A stretch of DNA of 64,000 nucleotides from contig NZ_CP037423.1 of the NCBI RefSeq assembly GCF_007754155.1, positions 10,908,938-10,972,937 of the forward strand, in the 5' to 3' direction. The notes below the pieces were generated by a model. The model worked only from the letters and a program-made list of their open reading frames with translations. It ran no database searches and was not told the origin of the DNA. The position numbers and the translations under genes were made by a program. The stretch comes from Stieleria neptunia. GTDB taxonomy: Bacteria > Planctomycetota > Planctomycetia > Pirellulales > Pirellulaceae. Each line of letters starts with the position of its first letter. Within the stretch, counting starts at the first letter, position 1. Of the stretch, positions 44,618 through 52,666 are shown in pieces.

Positions 44618-45211
44618 AGCTATCACCTCGTTGAGAAAAGGACTTGTCGGGTGACTGAAACGCAAGGCAGCAGCGGTCGTCGGATCGATGCGTTCGGCCG
44701 CCTTTCTCGTTCCGCCGAAAGGGCCGAGCGGCCGGCGTTGGGGTGCGCCGACGGGGAATGCCCGAGAAGGTCTTTGGCGGTCGAGAACCGAATCATCCAT
44801 CCGCGACGGGAGGGGGAAATTGCTTCGCTCCGTGACAGTCGCGCAGCGGTTAGAATACGTCGAACTGCGAAACGCCGCTATCGGAGTGTGGGCGGAGCGG
44901 AAAAGCCGCCAGCTCAAGGCGACCGCTTCCCCGAGTACGATGGCCCTTCCGGACCGTCGTCCGTTGGACGCCCGACGACGACCTAGAAAGGACGTCGTAC
45001 CTGTTCGCAACCGGCAAAAAGAAAACGCAGGTGGGAATGAACACCTGCGTTTCCAAAAATAACTGTTAAACTGGCAAGCAATCGCAAGCCAAAAATACCA
45101 AGTTGCGATACCGCGGCACGAATCCGTGCCATCGTTGCGGTGATAATTCGCTCGCAACCTGGAGCGATGGAAGCATATGCGTCGCGGTAGGGGGCCGCAA
45201 GCCCTGATTTC
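44618..45211. other. Intergenic region with hairpins
   Basis: About 590 bp between divergent amtB and the 665-aa gene. It holds a repeat starting GTACGATGGCCC (about 44937), related to one near 23188, and a terminator-like hairpin (45023-45052). No gene is supported. Confidence 0.5.
45010..45052 (-). terminator. Terminator-like hairpin reading leftwards
   Basis: AAACGCAGGTG (45023-45033) and CACCTGCGTTT (45042-45052) form a perfect 11-bp stem with an 8-base loop. On the minus strand the stem is followed by TCTTTTTGCC. It has the shape of a rho-independent terminator for a leftward transcript, but no leftward gene lies upstream, so it could end a small RNA. Confidence 0.45.
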
Positions 45212-47209
45212 ATGAACTTAGAAAGTGAACCCAAATTTAGTCCGCCCGCACTCCTTCGGCTGGGGGAATCGATTGCCGTCTTGCCGGTCATTCATGGCAG
45301 CGGCCAATTCGCGCTGACGGTGCGTCGCTGGATGTTGGAACAGGATTTTGATTGCGTGGCGGTGCCGTTGCCGGAATCGTTTCGCGAGAGCACCGAGGCG
45401 GCGATCTTGGATTTGCCACGGCCCTCGATCGTGATCCAAAAACCCGGTGCGGGTTTTACCCGTCCGGATCTCGAGTCAGGCTTTGCCCCCTACGACCCCG
45501 ATGCCGGGGAGAGCTGCGATGGCGGTGACGCCGATTCCGATCCCGCCAGCTACGTTCCGATCGATCCCTGCCAACCCGTCATCATGGCCATCCGGGCCGC
45601 GATGGGGGAACACATTCCGCGGGCGTATGTGGATCTGGAAACGGATCCGTTTCTGCCGTTTTCCTCGGTCATGCCCGATCCGTTTGCCGTCCGCCAGGTC
45701 GCCGCGGAGCGATTCGCCGCCGCGGTGCTACCCAGTCTGCCGCGGCCGCCGGATCGCCAGACACGATCGCGGATCGTGCACATGGCGTATCGGCTGGCCG
45801 AGCTGGAAAAACGCTATGACCGAATCTTGTTCGTGACCAGCATTTTGAATTGGCCGTGGATTCGCGAAGCCTACACCGAATCCTTTGCCGCTCGGCCGGC
45901 CGACAAGAGCGAGTCGTCCGACCAATTCGATTTTCCGCAACATGATGCCGTCCAGGAACCGCGGCGGTACGCCATCGATCCGCGGACCTTGATGTTTCTG
46001 TTCGGCGAATTGCCCTACATCACCGGGTTGTATGAGCGCGCCCGCAGCGAACTGGAAGAAGACGAGGATCTTCAAATTGATGGCGTGAAAGAACTGTTGA
46101 TTGCGGCGCGGATCAGCTACCGAGCCGAATTAAAACAGTTCGCCCGACGCATCACGCCGCTGCACCTTTCCAAGTGCCTGCAGTACATCCGCAACCTTTC
46201 GTTGATGTCGCGGCGGATGACGCCCGATCTGATCACGATCGTCACCGCGGCCCAGCAGATCATGGGCGATCAATACGCGCTGCACGTCGCGCAGTTGGCC
46301 AACCAGTATTCCTATGCCAATGTGTCCGAAGACGACTCGGCGCCTACCGAACTGGACGAGGTCAAGTTGGGGATCGATCAGGCCCGTCTGCCCGACGGTG
46401 ACCTGATCTCGATGGTCAATCGATTGCCGGGGCCGCCGATCTGTTGGCGGACCTTGCAACTGAAACGTAAACCCTCGTCACCGGAAAAGAGCCGCTGGAA
46501 GTACCAATGGAATCCGTTTACCCAGTGCAGTTATCCACCCGAAGACGAACGGATCGAAAACTTTCGCACCCGTGTCTTTGATCGGGCCAAGGCGATCATC
46601 GGAAACGATTTGGCACGCACCGAAAAATTCACCACCAGCGTCAAAGACGGCATCGACATCCGCGACACGCTACGTCACTGGTACGATCGTCAGATCTACG
46701 TCAAAGTCATCCCGCCCAGCCGCGGCACGCTGGACGCCTGTGTCATGCTGTTCGATTCACCCTCGGATCCACGCGATTACCCTTGGCGGACCACGTGGTT
46801 CGCCGAACACAAGGATGAATCCACGTTGGCGTTCTATGCCACCAGCTTTGCCGATGAAATGGTCGGCCCCGGCATCGGGCTCAGCCGCTACGGCGGGGCG
46901 ATGTTCTTGTACCCGCCGGTGATGATTGCCGACATCTGGGGCGATCGGCGACTTGATTTCGCGGGCACGCTGGAAGAACGCTTGATCGCCGCGGCTTGCA
47001 TGCACGCCGGCGGCCGCCAAGTCGCTTTGCTCAGCGCCCTGCCGCCCGGTGGCGGATGGCGAAAACTGGCCCGGCACTACAAAAAAACTCTCGTCCACGT
47101 CCCGCTCAGTTCCTTCAGCGACGAACAAGTCCAACAGTTGCGGATGGTCCATGTCCTCAACGGTCGCGAAGTCCGCTCGTATGCCGAAGAGTTCATTCGC
47201 CGGGTGTGA
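45212..47209 (+). CDS. Large protein of unknown function, possibly TraB/DUF5682-like
   Basis: A 665-aa protein. The first segment, AVLPVIHGSGQFALTVRRWMLEQDFDCVAVPLPESF, with later RIVHMAYRLAELEKRYDRILFVTSILNWPWI, loosely resembles TraB/EreA-type folds (histidine early, Asp/Glu later) and DUF5682 proteins; this is a weak, pattern-level impression. The middle (about 290-400) is helical, and the C-terminal third contains PPEDERIENFRTRVFDRAKAIIGNDLARTEKFTTSVKDGIDIRDTL and RYGGAMFLYPPVMIADIWGDRRLDF. There is no signal peptide or membrane helix. No enzyme or pathway can be named. Confidence 0.75.
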   Translation: MNLESEPKFSPPALLRLGESIAVLPVIHGSGQFALTVRRWMLEQDFDCVAVPLPESFRESTEAAILDLPRPSIVIQKPGAGFTRPDLESGFAPYDPDAGESCDGGDADSDPASYVPIDPCQPVIMAIRAAMGEHIPRAYVDLETDPFLPFSSVMPDPFAVRQVAAERFAAAVLPSLPRPPDRQTRSRIVHMAYRLAELEKRYDRILFVTSILNWPWIREAYTESFAARPADKSESSDQFDFPQHDAVQEPRRYAIDPRTLMFLFGELPYITGLYERARSELEEDEDLQIDGVKELLIAARISYRAELKQFARRITPLHLSKCLQYIRNLSLMSRRMTPDLITIVTAAQQIMGDQYALHVAQLANQYSYANVSEDDSAPTELDEVKLGIDQARLPDGDLISMVNRLPGPPICWRTLQLKRKPSSPEKSRWKYQWNPFTQCSYPPEDERIENFRTRVFDRAKAIIGNDLARTEKFTTSVKDGIDIRDTLRHWYDRQIYVKVIPPSRGTLDACVMLFDSPSDPRDYPWRTTWFAEHKDESTLAFYATSFADEMVGPGIGLSRYGGAMFLYPPVMIADIWGDRRLDFAGTLEERLIAAACMHAGGRQVALLSALPPGGGWRKLARHYKKTLVHVPLSSFSDEQVQQLRMVHVLNGREVRSYAEEFIRRV

Positions 47210-47265
47210 GCGGTCGTCTGCCCCGGCGTTGGAACTCGTGCCTTCTTGAAGTTGCAAGACTTGAA

Positions 47266-47292
47266 GTCACCCTCCCTGCCAGGGAGGGTGAC
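47266..47292. repeat. Perfect 13-bp-arm palindrome (family C hairpin)
   Basis: GTCACCCTCCCTG, one base, CAGGGAGGGTGAC. It lies between the convergent 665-aa and 115-aa genes, a position that fits a two-way transcription barrier, and is related to the hairpin half of family C. Confidence 0.65.
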
Positions 47293-47337
47293 GCAAGATG
47301 TAGAGCGACCAATGCCCCATGGGAAGGTGACTCCACT

Positions 47338-47685
47338 TCAATAATGCACCTGATCGTCCAGCAACGTTCGGCAGGTGATCATGGCGTCACGCCAGTTCCC
47401 TTGCCGCGCTTCCCGGATGACCTCGTCGAGCGCTTCGCGTTGATGATCGCCCTGCGGTTGGGCGGCGGCCATCTCGCTCAGCCGGCTTTCGATCTCCTGC
47501 AACGCATCCGCATCACGCTGATTGCAAACGCGATAGAGCGCGATCGTCAGATCGTAGCCGTCGGCATCCAGTTGCACCGGCGAACGGCTGAAGTACCACA
47601 GCGACGCGGCACAGGCGAGCGCGGCGAGCGCCAGACCCACGTTGCGGTATCGCGTTGACGTCTGGGTGTGTTTGGATTGTTTCAC
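47338..47685 (-). CDS. Small membrane-anchored protein coupled to the prepilin gene
   Basis: A 115-aa protein from GTG 47685, which overlaps the prepilin stop codon (GTGA); another GTG at 47697 is possible. One membrane helix (about residues 14-34, VGLALAALACAASLWYF) is followed by a helical extracytoplasmic part (YRVCNQRDADALQEIESRLSEMAAAQ). Small genes like this follow DUF1559 prepilin genes in planctomycetes. The function is unknown. Confidence 0.65.
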   Translation of the reverse strand: MKQSKHTQTSTRYRNVGLALAALACAASLWYFSRSPVQLDADGYDLTIALYRVCNQRDADALQEIESRLSEMAAAQPQGDHQREALDEVIREARQGNWRDAMITCRTLLDDQVHY

Positions 47686-48854
47686 AGTTGATCCCACTCG
47701 ATGACTTCGTGTTCCCGAATGCTCGATAGCTCTGCCCAGATGAACAGATCGATGAAGTTGGTCACGAATTGGACCGATCCATCACCCATCGCCACATAGC
47801 CGCCGCCGGGGTGTTGCGAGAACATCTGGCCGACGTGGTAGGTCGGGAAATTGATCGGGTGAATGATCGGGTTTCCGGTGATATCCAGCTCGCCGCCGGA
47901 CGGGCCGGCGTGCACCAGCGTCAGCGTGGCGGCCGCGTCGGGGCCGTTTTCCGGTGACGAAAATTGGGGGTGCGTGAACGCGCCCGGGACGACGCCGACC
48001 CACGTTTTTTCGCTCAGCGCCGAACTGTGTTCGCCGAAGAAGATCGTGCTGCTGAGCCCGTCCAACACGTCTCGAAATCTTGTCTTGGAGTTGCGGAAGA
48101 ACGGCCCGTCGGCGACTCGCCCCGCATCGCCGTTGATCGCAACGATCTTCGTTTGGCCGGTGTAGATGTTGGTAAACACTTCGCCCGTCGCGGCGGATCC
48201 GCATTCGCCCCAACAACTCTCCTGGCCGTGGCTGGCGACGTAGTGGCTGCGCCCCAGCACGATTTCCCGGCCGCTGATCCGTAGCGGATCACCGGACTCG
48301 TTGCGAACCACAAACGGTTCGTCGCCACCGGTGGTGCTCGGGCACAGAAAGATCGGGATCGTTGACGAGATGGCGTCGGCGTTGCCGCTCGACCAGATCG
48401 GTTGCTCCATCCGCAGGCTGTCGAACACCGAGTTGCCTTCGGCAAACGGCAGCAGCGCCGAGGCCCATCCCCAGCCCGGCCCGGCGTCCCAGGTCAGCGG
48501 GTCCAGGTTGACCACCGTCGGCGCGGAACCGTCGGTCGTGGGGTGCGAGACGTAGCCGGGCGGGAACTGTCGAAACGCCGCATGATAATTCTGGGCCGCC
48601 AGTCCGACTTGACGCAGGTTGTTGCTGCAGGACATCCGCCGGGCGGCTTCACGCGATGCCTGAACGGCCGGCAACAGCAGCCCCACCATGACGCCGATGA
48701 TCGAGATCGCGACCAGCAGTTCGATCAAGGTAAATCCACGGGGCCGCACTGGCTCGAGCCGCACTGGCTCGAGCCGCACTGGCCCGAGCCGCACTGGCCC
48801 GAGCCGCACTGGCCGTCTGCGGCGGTGGCAGAGGGAAACGGATGAAGTGTTCAA
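47682..48854 (-). CDS. DUF1559 prepilin-like protein
   Basis: About 390 aa if it starts at TTG 48854, which has AGGA eight bases upstream; no ATG or GTG with a good site lies nearby. The prepilin signature RGFTLIELLVAISIIGVMVGLLLPAVQ follows, then REAARRMSCSNNLRQVGLAAQNYHAAFRQFPPG, which defines the DUF1559 family, and C-terminal GGGYVAMGDGSVQFV, a typical family ending. It is processed by a prepilin peptidase and anchored like type II pseudopilins. The leader is longer than usual because five copies of a 15-bp repeat encode PVRLG/PVRLE units ahead of the cleavage site. Confidence 0.9.
   Translation of the reverse strand: MNTSSVSLCHRRRRPVRLGPVRLGPVRLEPVRLEPVRPRGFTLIELLVAISIIGVMVGLLLPAVQASREAARRMSCSNNLRQVGLAAQNYHAAFRQFPPGYVSHPTTDGSAPTVVNLDPLTWDAGPGWGWASALLPFAEGNSVFDSLRMEQPIWSSGNADAISSTIPIFLCPSTTGGDEPFVVRNESGDPLRISGREIVLGRSHYVASHGQESCWGECGSAATGEVFTNIYTGQTKIVAINGDAGRVADGPFFRNSKTRFRDVLDGLSSTIFFGEHSSALSEKTWVGVVPGAFTHPQFSSPENGPDAAATLTLVHAGPSGGELDITGNPIIHPINFPTYHVGQMFSQHPGGGYVAMGDGSVQFVTNFIDLFIWAELSSIREHEVIEWDQL
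48745..48815. repeat. 15-bp tandem repeat in the prepilin leader
   Basis: Units CCGCACTGGCTCGAG (two), CCGCACTGGCCCGAG (two) and a partial fifth are contiguous. In the prepilin frame (minus strand) they encode PVRLG/PVRLE just before the GFTLIE motif. Confidence 0.9.
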
Positions 48855-48886
48855 GGTTAAATTCCTGCGGTGCGTGTGACGAAGTG

Positions 48887-48903
48887 AGTTAGCCTGGGCT
48901 AAG
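48887..48903. promoter_or_regulatory. TTAGCC palindrome, site 1
   Basis: AGTTAGCCTGGGCTAAG, an inverted repeat sharing AGTTAGCC with the palindrome at 48981. Both lie between the prepilin gene and the divergent mntR-like gene. Confidence 0.45.
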
Positions 48904-48980
48904 TTTAGGTGCCGGGTGAAGGGGTGTCGCGAAACGATCGCAGGGGAGATCCCGGGAGTGGGGACGGGGGTTTTCGCCCT

Positions 48981-49002
48981 GAAGTTAGCCGGAGCTAACT
49001 TC
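48981..49002. promoter_or_regulatory. TTAGC palindrome, site 2 (candidate regulator operator)
   Basis: GAAGTTAGC-CGGA-GCTAACTTC: a perfect 9-bp-arm palindrome 88 bp before the MntR-like start. Its size and the TAGC...GCTA core recall operators of DtxR/MntR-family regulators, so it may be an autoregulatory site. A copy with weaker symmetry is at 48887-48903. Confidence 0.45.
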
Positions 49003-49089
49003 GGGTGTGCGGTCACGATAGAGTTTCTTTCGAATCCACGCAAGGCCTGCCGCAACCGGACAGGTGCGAAACCGATTTGGCGTTAAACT

Positions 49090-49599
49090 ATGTTGTTTTC
49101 CGAGACATCGATGCGGCGTGTCAGCGAGGTTGCTGTGGATTTGCTTAGCGGGAATGTCATCGCCTTTCACCGCCGCGGAAGGGTCGCGAAGTTGCCCAAT
49201 AAGATTCATCAACGGACCCGTTCGGACCATGCCAGCGAAGTCGCGGAGGACTACGTGGAGGCGATCGCCGATGCGATCGAGCAACGGGGAATTTGTCGAG
49301 CCGTCGATTTGGTCAAGCACTTTGCGGTGACGCACGCGACGGTCAACAACACGATCAAGCGGCTCCAGCGCGACGGCCTGGTGACGACGGCGCCCTATCA
49401 ACCGGTGGAATTGACGTCGGCGGGCAGACGGCTTGCCTCGCAATCACGTCGGCGGCATGAGGTCGTCGAGGCGTTTCTGAAGAAACTGGGCGTCAGTGAC
49501 CAGACGGCGGCGATCGACAGCGAGGGCATCGAGCATCACGTCAGCAAGGAAACGCTGGCCGCGATGAAACGCGTCTTGGACCGGGGTTGGCCGGTCTGA
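49090..49599 (+). CDS. mntR: MntR/DtxR-family metal-dependent transcriptional regulator
   Basis: A 169-aa protein. The DNA-binding and dimer parts match MntR: SEVAEDYVEAIADAIEQRGICRAVDLVKHFAVTHATVNNTIKRLQRDGLVTTAPYQPVELTSAGRRLA, then RRRHEVVEAFLKKLGVSDQTAAIDSEGIEHHVSKETLAAMKR with the metal-binding Glu/His set (HEVVEAF and EGIEHHVS). About 40 extra N-terminal residues precede the family start; a later start is possible. By family, it represses manganese uptake when Mn is bound. No mntH or other transporter gene is adjacent. Confidence 0.88.
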   Translation: MLFSETSMRRVSEVAVDLLSGNVIAFHRRGRVAKLPNKIHQRTRSDHASEVAEDYVEAIADAIEQRGICRAVDLVKHFAVTHATVNNTIKRLQRDGLVTTAPYQPVELTSAGRRLASQSRRRHEVVEAFLKKLGVSDQTAAIDSEGIEHHVSKETLAAMKRVLDRGWPV

Positions 49600-49683
49600 C
49601 CACCGGCCAGGCATTCGGCAGGGAATCAGGCACCCGGCAGGGAAAGGGTCAGCAATCGGAAAGGCGACGCTGTGAAGCATTGG

Positions 49684-49881
49684 TTAGCGGTAGGGCGCCA
49701 GCGGGCTGTCGATTGAGTCGGGATCTGCTGAGTCAATGGTGAGCCGCTGGCCGTCAGGCCTCGGGCAGCGTCGCAGTGCCCGGCCGCTGACGCGGCGCGC
49801 GGCTCACAAAATCGACAGCCCGCGAGCCCTCCGGTGTTTTGGCAGAGATGAACAACCGGAGGGCTCGCGCCCTGCCGCTAA
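49684..49881 (+). repeat. Dispersed palindromic repeat family B, copy 4, interrupted by family A
   Basis: Left half TTAGCGGTAGGGCGC (49684-49698), then a complete family A element (49701-49823), then GAGCCCTCCGGTG and the right arm CCGGAGGGCTCGCGCCCTGC to CGCTA. Removing family A restores the GGGCGCGAGCCCTCCGG centre seen in copy 2. Confidence 0.75.
49701..49823 (+). repeat. Dispersed palindromic repeat family A, copy 3 (nested in family B)
   Basis: GCGGGCTGTCGATT at the left end and AATCGACAGCCCGC at the right end are exact complements (14 bp); core GTGAGCCGC...GCGGCTCAC at 49739-49807. At 123 bp with 14-bp perfect ends it resembles a tiny non-autonomous mobile element. Confidence 0.8.
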
Positions 49882-50032
49882 AACCTCAAAAAACACGAAG
49901 AAAAAATGCTTCACAAGGTAATCTGAAAGGGTTGCCTGCGAGCGAGGGTATGTACCGATGTCATCCCCTCACAAGATTCGCAGCGCCCCTGCCGCGTTGT
50001 ATTAAAAATCCAAACACCATTCAGGAAGACCT

Positions 50033-51025
50033 ATGACATTCAGAGCCCTCGTCGTCGATAAACAAGGCGATTCCGAAGTCTCCGCTGCGGTGCAAACGTT
50101 GACCGAGGACCAACTGCCCGCCGGCAACGTGACGGTCGCGGTGGAGTACACCACGGTGAACTACAAGGACGGGCTGTGCATGCGGGCCGGCGGCGGTCTG
50201 GTTCGCAGTTACCCCCACGTGCCGGGCATCGACTTTGCCGGCACGGTCGAGTCGTCCTCCGATTCCCGCTACAAGCCTGGCGACAAGGTCGTGTTGACCG
50301 GCTGGCGTGTCGGTGAGACGCATTGGGGCGGCTATTCGCAAAAAGCTCGCGTCGATGCGGATTGGCTGGTGCCGCTGCCCGACGGCCTGACCACCAAGCA
50401 GGCGATGGCGATCGGCACGGCCGGCCTGGCCGCGATCCTCGCGATTGTGGCGTTGGAGGACCACGGTTTGGAACCGGACCGGGGCGAAGTGCTGGTGACC
50501 GGAGCGGCCGGCGGAGTCGGTTCGATTGCGACGGCGATCTTGGCGAACATCGGCTATGACGTCGCCGCCGTGACGGGCCGACCGCAGGCCGCTGACTACT
50601 TGACCTCACTCGGTGCCAACCGGATCGTCGCCCGTGAAGAAATCGATACCGTGTCGAAACGGCCGCTCGAGTCCGAGACCTGGGCGGGCTGTGTCGATGC
50701 CGTCGGCGGCGCCATGTTGGCCCGGGTGATCGGTCAATTGAAATACGGCGCGTCGGTCGCCGCGGTCGGGCTCGCCGGCGGAGCCACGTTGCCGACCAGC
50801 GTGATCCCGTTTCTGCTTCGCGGAGTCAACTTGCTGGGCATCGACAGTGTGATGCAACCTTACCAACGACGCGTCCGGGCATGGCAGCGACTCGCCACCG
50901 ATCTGCCGCTGGAGAAACTCGACGGCATGATCCAGCAGGCCAACTTGGCCGTCGTGCCGTCGCTGGGCGATCAAATTCTGAAGGGCCAAGTCAAGGGCCG
51001 CATCGTCGTCGACGTCAACGCCTGA
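50033..51025 (+). CDS. AcuI/YhdH-type acrylyl-CoA reductase-like oxidoreductase
   Basis: A 330-aa zinc-free medium-chain dehydrogenase. The N-terminal catalytic fold has VEYTTVNYKDGLCMRAGGG and YPHVPGIDFAGTVE; the NADPH site is VLVTGAAGGVGSIATAILANIGYDVAAVTGR; and the C-terminal GVNLLGIDSVMQPYQRR matches the YhdH/AcuI group. Members reduce acrylyl-CoA to propionyl-CoA with NADPH, protecting cells from acrylate; the exact substrate here is an inference. It stands alone between repeats and the convergent sialidase. Confidence 0.88.
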   Translation: MTFRALVVDKQGDSEVSAAVQTLTEDQLPAGNVTVAVEYTTVNYKDGLCMRAGGGLVRSYPHVPGIDFAGTVESSSDSRYKPGDKVVLTGWRVGETHWGGYSQKARVDADWLVPLPDGLTTKQAMAIGTAGLAAILAIVALEDHGLEPDRGEVLVTGAAGGVGSIATAILANIGYDVAAVTGRPQAADYLTSLGANRIVAREEIDTVSKRPLESETWAGCVDAVGGAMLARVIGQLKYGASVAAVGLAGGATLPTSVIPFLLRGVNLLGIDSVMQPYQRRVRAWQRLATDLPLEKLDGMIQQANLAVVPSLGDQILKGQVKGRIVVDVNA

Positions 51026-51074
51026 CGAAAAAGGGGTCGGGCGTGTTCTGTTGCGCCGGCACTGCCGACAGAGC

Positions 51075-52475
51075 TTAGATTCGGTCACCTTCGCGGCGGC
51101 CGCCGCCTTGGTCGCTGGGGCGGCTGACGATGTTGTTCAAAAAACTTTTGCCATCGACGAGTTCGCCGGCAAGGATGTCTTTTTCGGTGATCTTTGACAA
51201 AAAGATGGTGTGCTGGCCGATCACACCACGCCCTTGGTCGTAGACGATGTAGATCGAGCCGTCTTTACCGAGTGTCGCCGAAGGATAGCTGATTTGACCG
51301 TCGTCGCACAAAAGCATTCGGTGCGTAAACGTCTTGCCGTCGTCGTCACTCAAGTAGGCCGTCATGCGTGTGCGCGCGGTCTTGTGTTTTTCCAGATCGC
51401 GCTCTGTTCCATGCTCGTCGGTATAGACGTATCGTTTGCGACCGTTTTCTTCTTTCATCTGGACATCGTTGGCGACCAACAAGACACGTCCTGAGGGGAG
51501 TGTTTTCAGGATGCACTTCGTGTTGATCGAGAACTGCATCGGGTAGTAACCGCCCAGTTTCCAGGTCTTGCCACCGTCGAAGGATTCGGCAAACTTCTGA
51601 CCGTTCTTCGCGCGGTAGAACGTCAACAGGCTGCCGTCTTTTCGGATGATGGGCATCTGCTCGGCAAATCCCGCGTCGTTGTCGGCGGGGAGTGCGGACA
51701 CGAAGATCGGCGTGCCGTCGACGTCTTCTTTCAGAAAACGGATTCTCACCTTGTCTCGGCTGCCGACCAATTTGAAGTCGTCCATCGAGCGCATGATCGT
51801 GCCGTCAGGAAACAGCAGCGGCTTCATGACGGAGATGTTTTTATTGCCGAGCAGCCGCGGCGCGGTCCAAGCGGTGTGTTCGTTTTCAGGGTCCAGCATT
51901 GTAAACTCCCACGCCGAGGTGGCGAATTCGTCCTTCCCCTTGAAGTCGATGTTCCTCAAGCCGATAAAGCGGACGTTGCCCTTGGGATCTTTCCACAGCA
52001 TCGGGTCAGATGCTCCCCCGCCAAGCAGCTCACTCGGGTCAAAGACAAACACTTCTTTCCAAGTCTTGCCGTCGTCTCCAGAGGTCGAGATGACCGAGAA
52101 TTGGCCTTGGTGGAACGGCGCGCGCTCGGCTTGAACGTTGGAGCCGAACCAGGTTGCCCAGAGCCTGCCGCCCTCGGAGATTTCGACTTGGGGGCATCCC
52201 TGAAAGAGCCTCAGATTGATGCGGTGTTTGTGGTACGGCTTTTGACCTTCGTGATTGATTTTGGTCAGCGACGGCGGCGTCTTGCCCGTGATGCCGTAGG
52301 GGAAATTCTGCGACACGTCCTCGGGCGGCGGCATGGTGATGTCACCCAGCACGGATTTTGGATCCACCGTTTGGGCTTGCAGAGCTGCGGCGAAGCCCGG
52401 AAGCAGGCTGGCGAGGAAACTGAATGCCATCGCGACTGCGGTCGCATGGCGGAGGAGCTGGTTTCGGTTTTGCAT
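51075..52475 (-). CDS. Exported sialidase-like (BNR-repeat) protein
   Basis: A 466-aa protein from ATG 52475, with a signal peptide (LLRHATAVAMAFSFLASLLPGFAAA). Three Asp-box motifs S/TxDxGxTW/F are visible: TSGDDGKTWKEV, SFDGGKTWKLGG and LSDDDGKTFTHR. The six-bladed propeller pattern and RLWATWF...CDDGQISYPSATL fit exo-alpha-sialidase/neuraminidase-like proteins (GH33-like). The catalytic Arg triad, Tyr and Glu cannot be assigned with certainty, so another beta-propeller hydrolase remains possible. It is divergent from the di-haem gene. Confidence 0.8.
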   Translation of the reverse strand: MQNRNQLLRHATAVAMAFSFLASLLPGFAAALQAQTVDPKSVLGDITMPPPEDVSQNFPYGITGKTPPSLTKINHEGQKPYHKHRINLRLFQGCPQVEISEGGRLWATWFGSNVQAERAPFHQGQFSVISTSGDDGKTWKEVFVFDPSELLGGGASDPMLWKDPKGNVRFIGLRNIDFKGKDEFATSAWEFTMLDPENEHTAWTAPRLLGNKNISVMKPLLFPDGTIMRSMDDFKLVGSRDKVRIRFLKEDVDGTPIFVSALPADNDAGFAEQMPIIRKDGSLLTFYRAKNGQKFAESFDGGKTWKLGGYYPMQFSINTKCILKTLPSGRVLLVANDVQMKEENGRKRYVYTDEHGTERDLEKHKTARTRMTAYLSDDDGKTFTHRMLLCDDGQISYPSATLGKDGSIYIVYDQGRGVIGQHTIFLSKITEKDILAGELVDGKSFLNNIVSRPSDQGGGRREGDRI

Positions 52476-52666
52476 GTCTACCGTTTGTTTGAATTGGGCG
52501 TGGGCGTTGATCGAAGGCCCGTGCCGCCAGAGTCTAATCATCCTTTCGGATCCAATCTTTGCTGCGAGCGTTGCATTTGACGACGGCTTTCACCCTTATT
52601 GGATGTGTGGGGATTGCCGCGCCGCGTTTTCGCTTCTCTTTTCGAATCCTGCCGGGGGATCGTCTG

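Larger units (their letters stand above)
49600..50032. other. Repeat-filled intergenic gap, no gene
   Basis: About 430 bp holding a family B palindrome with a family A element nested in it (49684-49881). No supported coding sequence. Confidence 0.65.

Noticed and set aside
43070..44986. 638-codon open frame opposite amtB
   Set aside because: It is the GC-rich antisense shadow of amtB, His/Gln/Asp-rich with no domain; amtB on the minus strand has full family motifs.
48745..48815. Possible CRISPR array
   Set aside because: Repeats are contiguous 15-bp units without spacers, inside a coding region. No cas genes are in the window.
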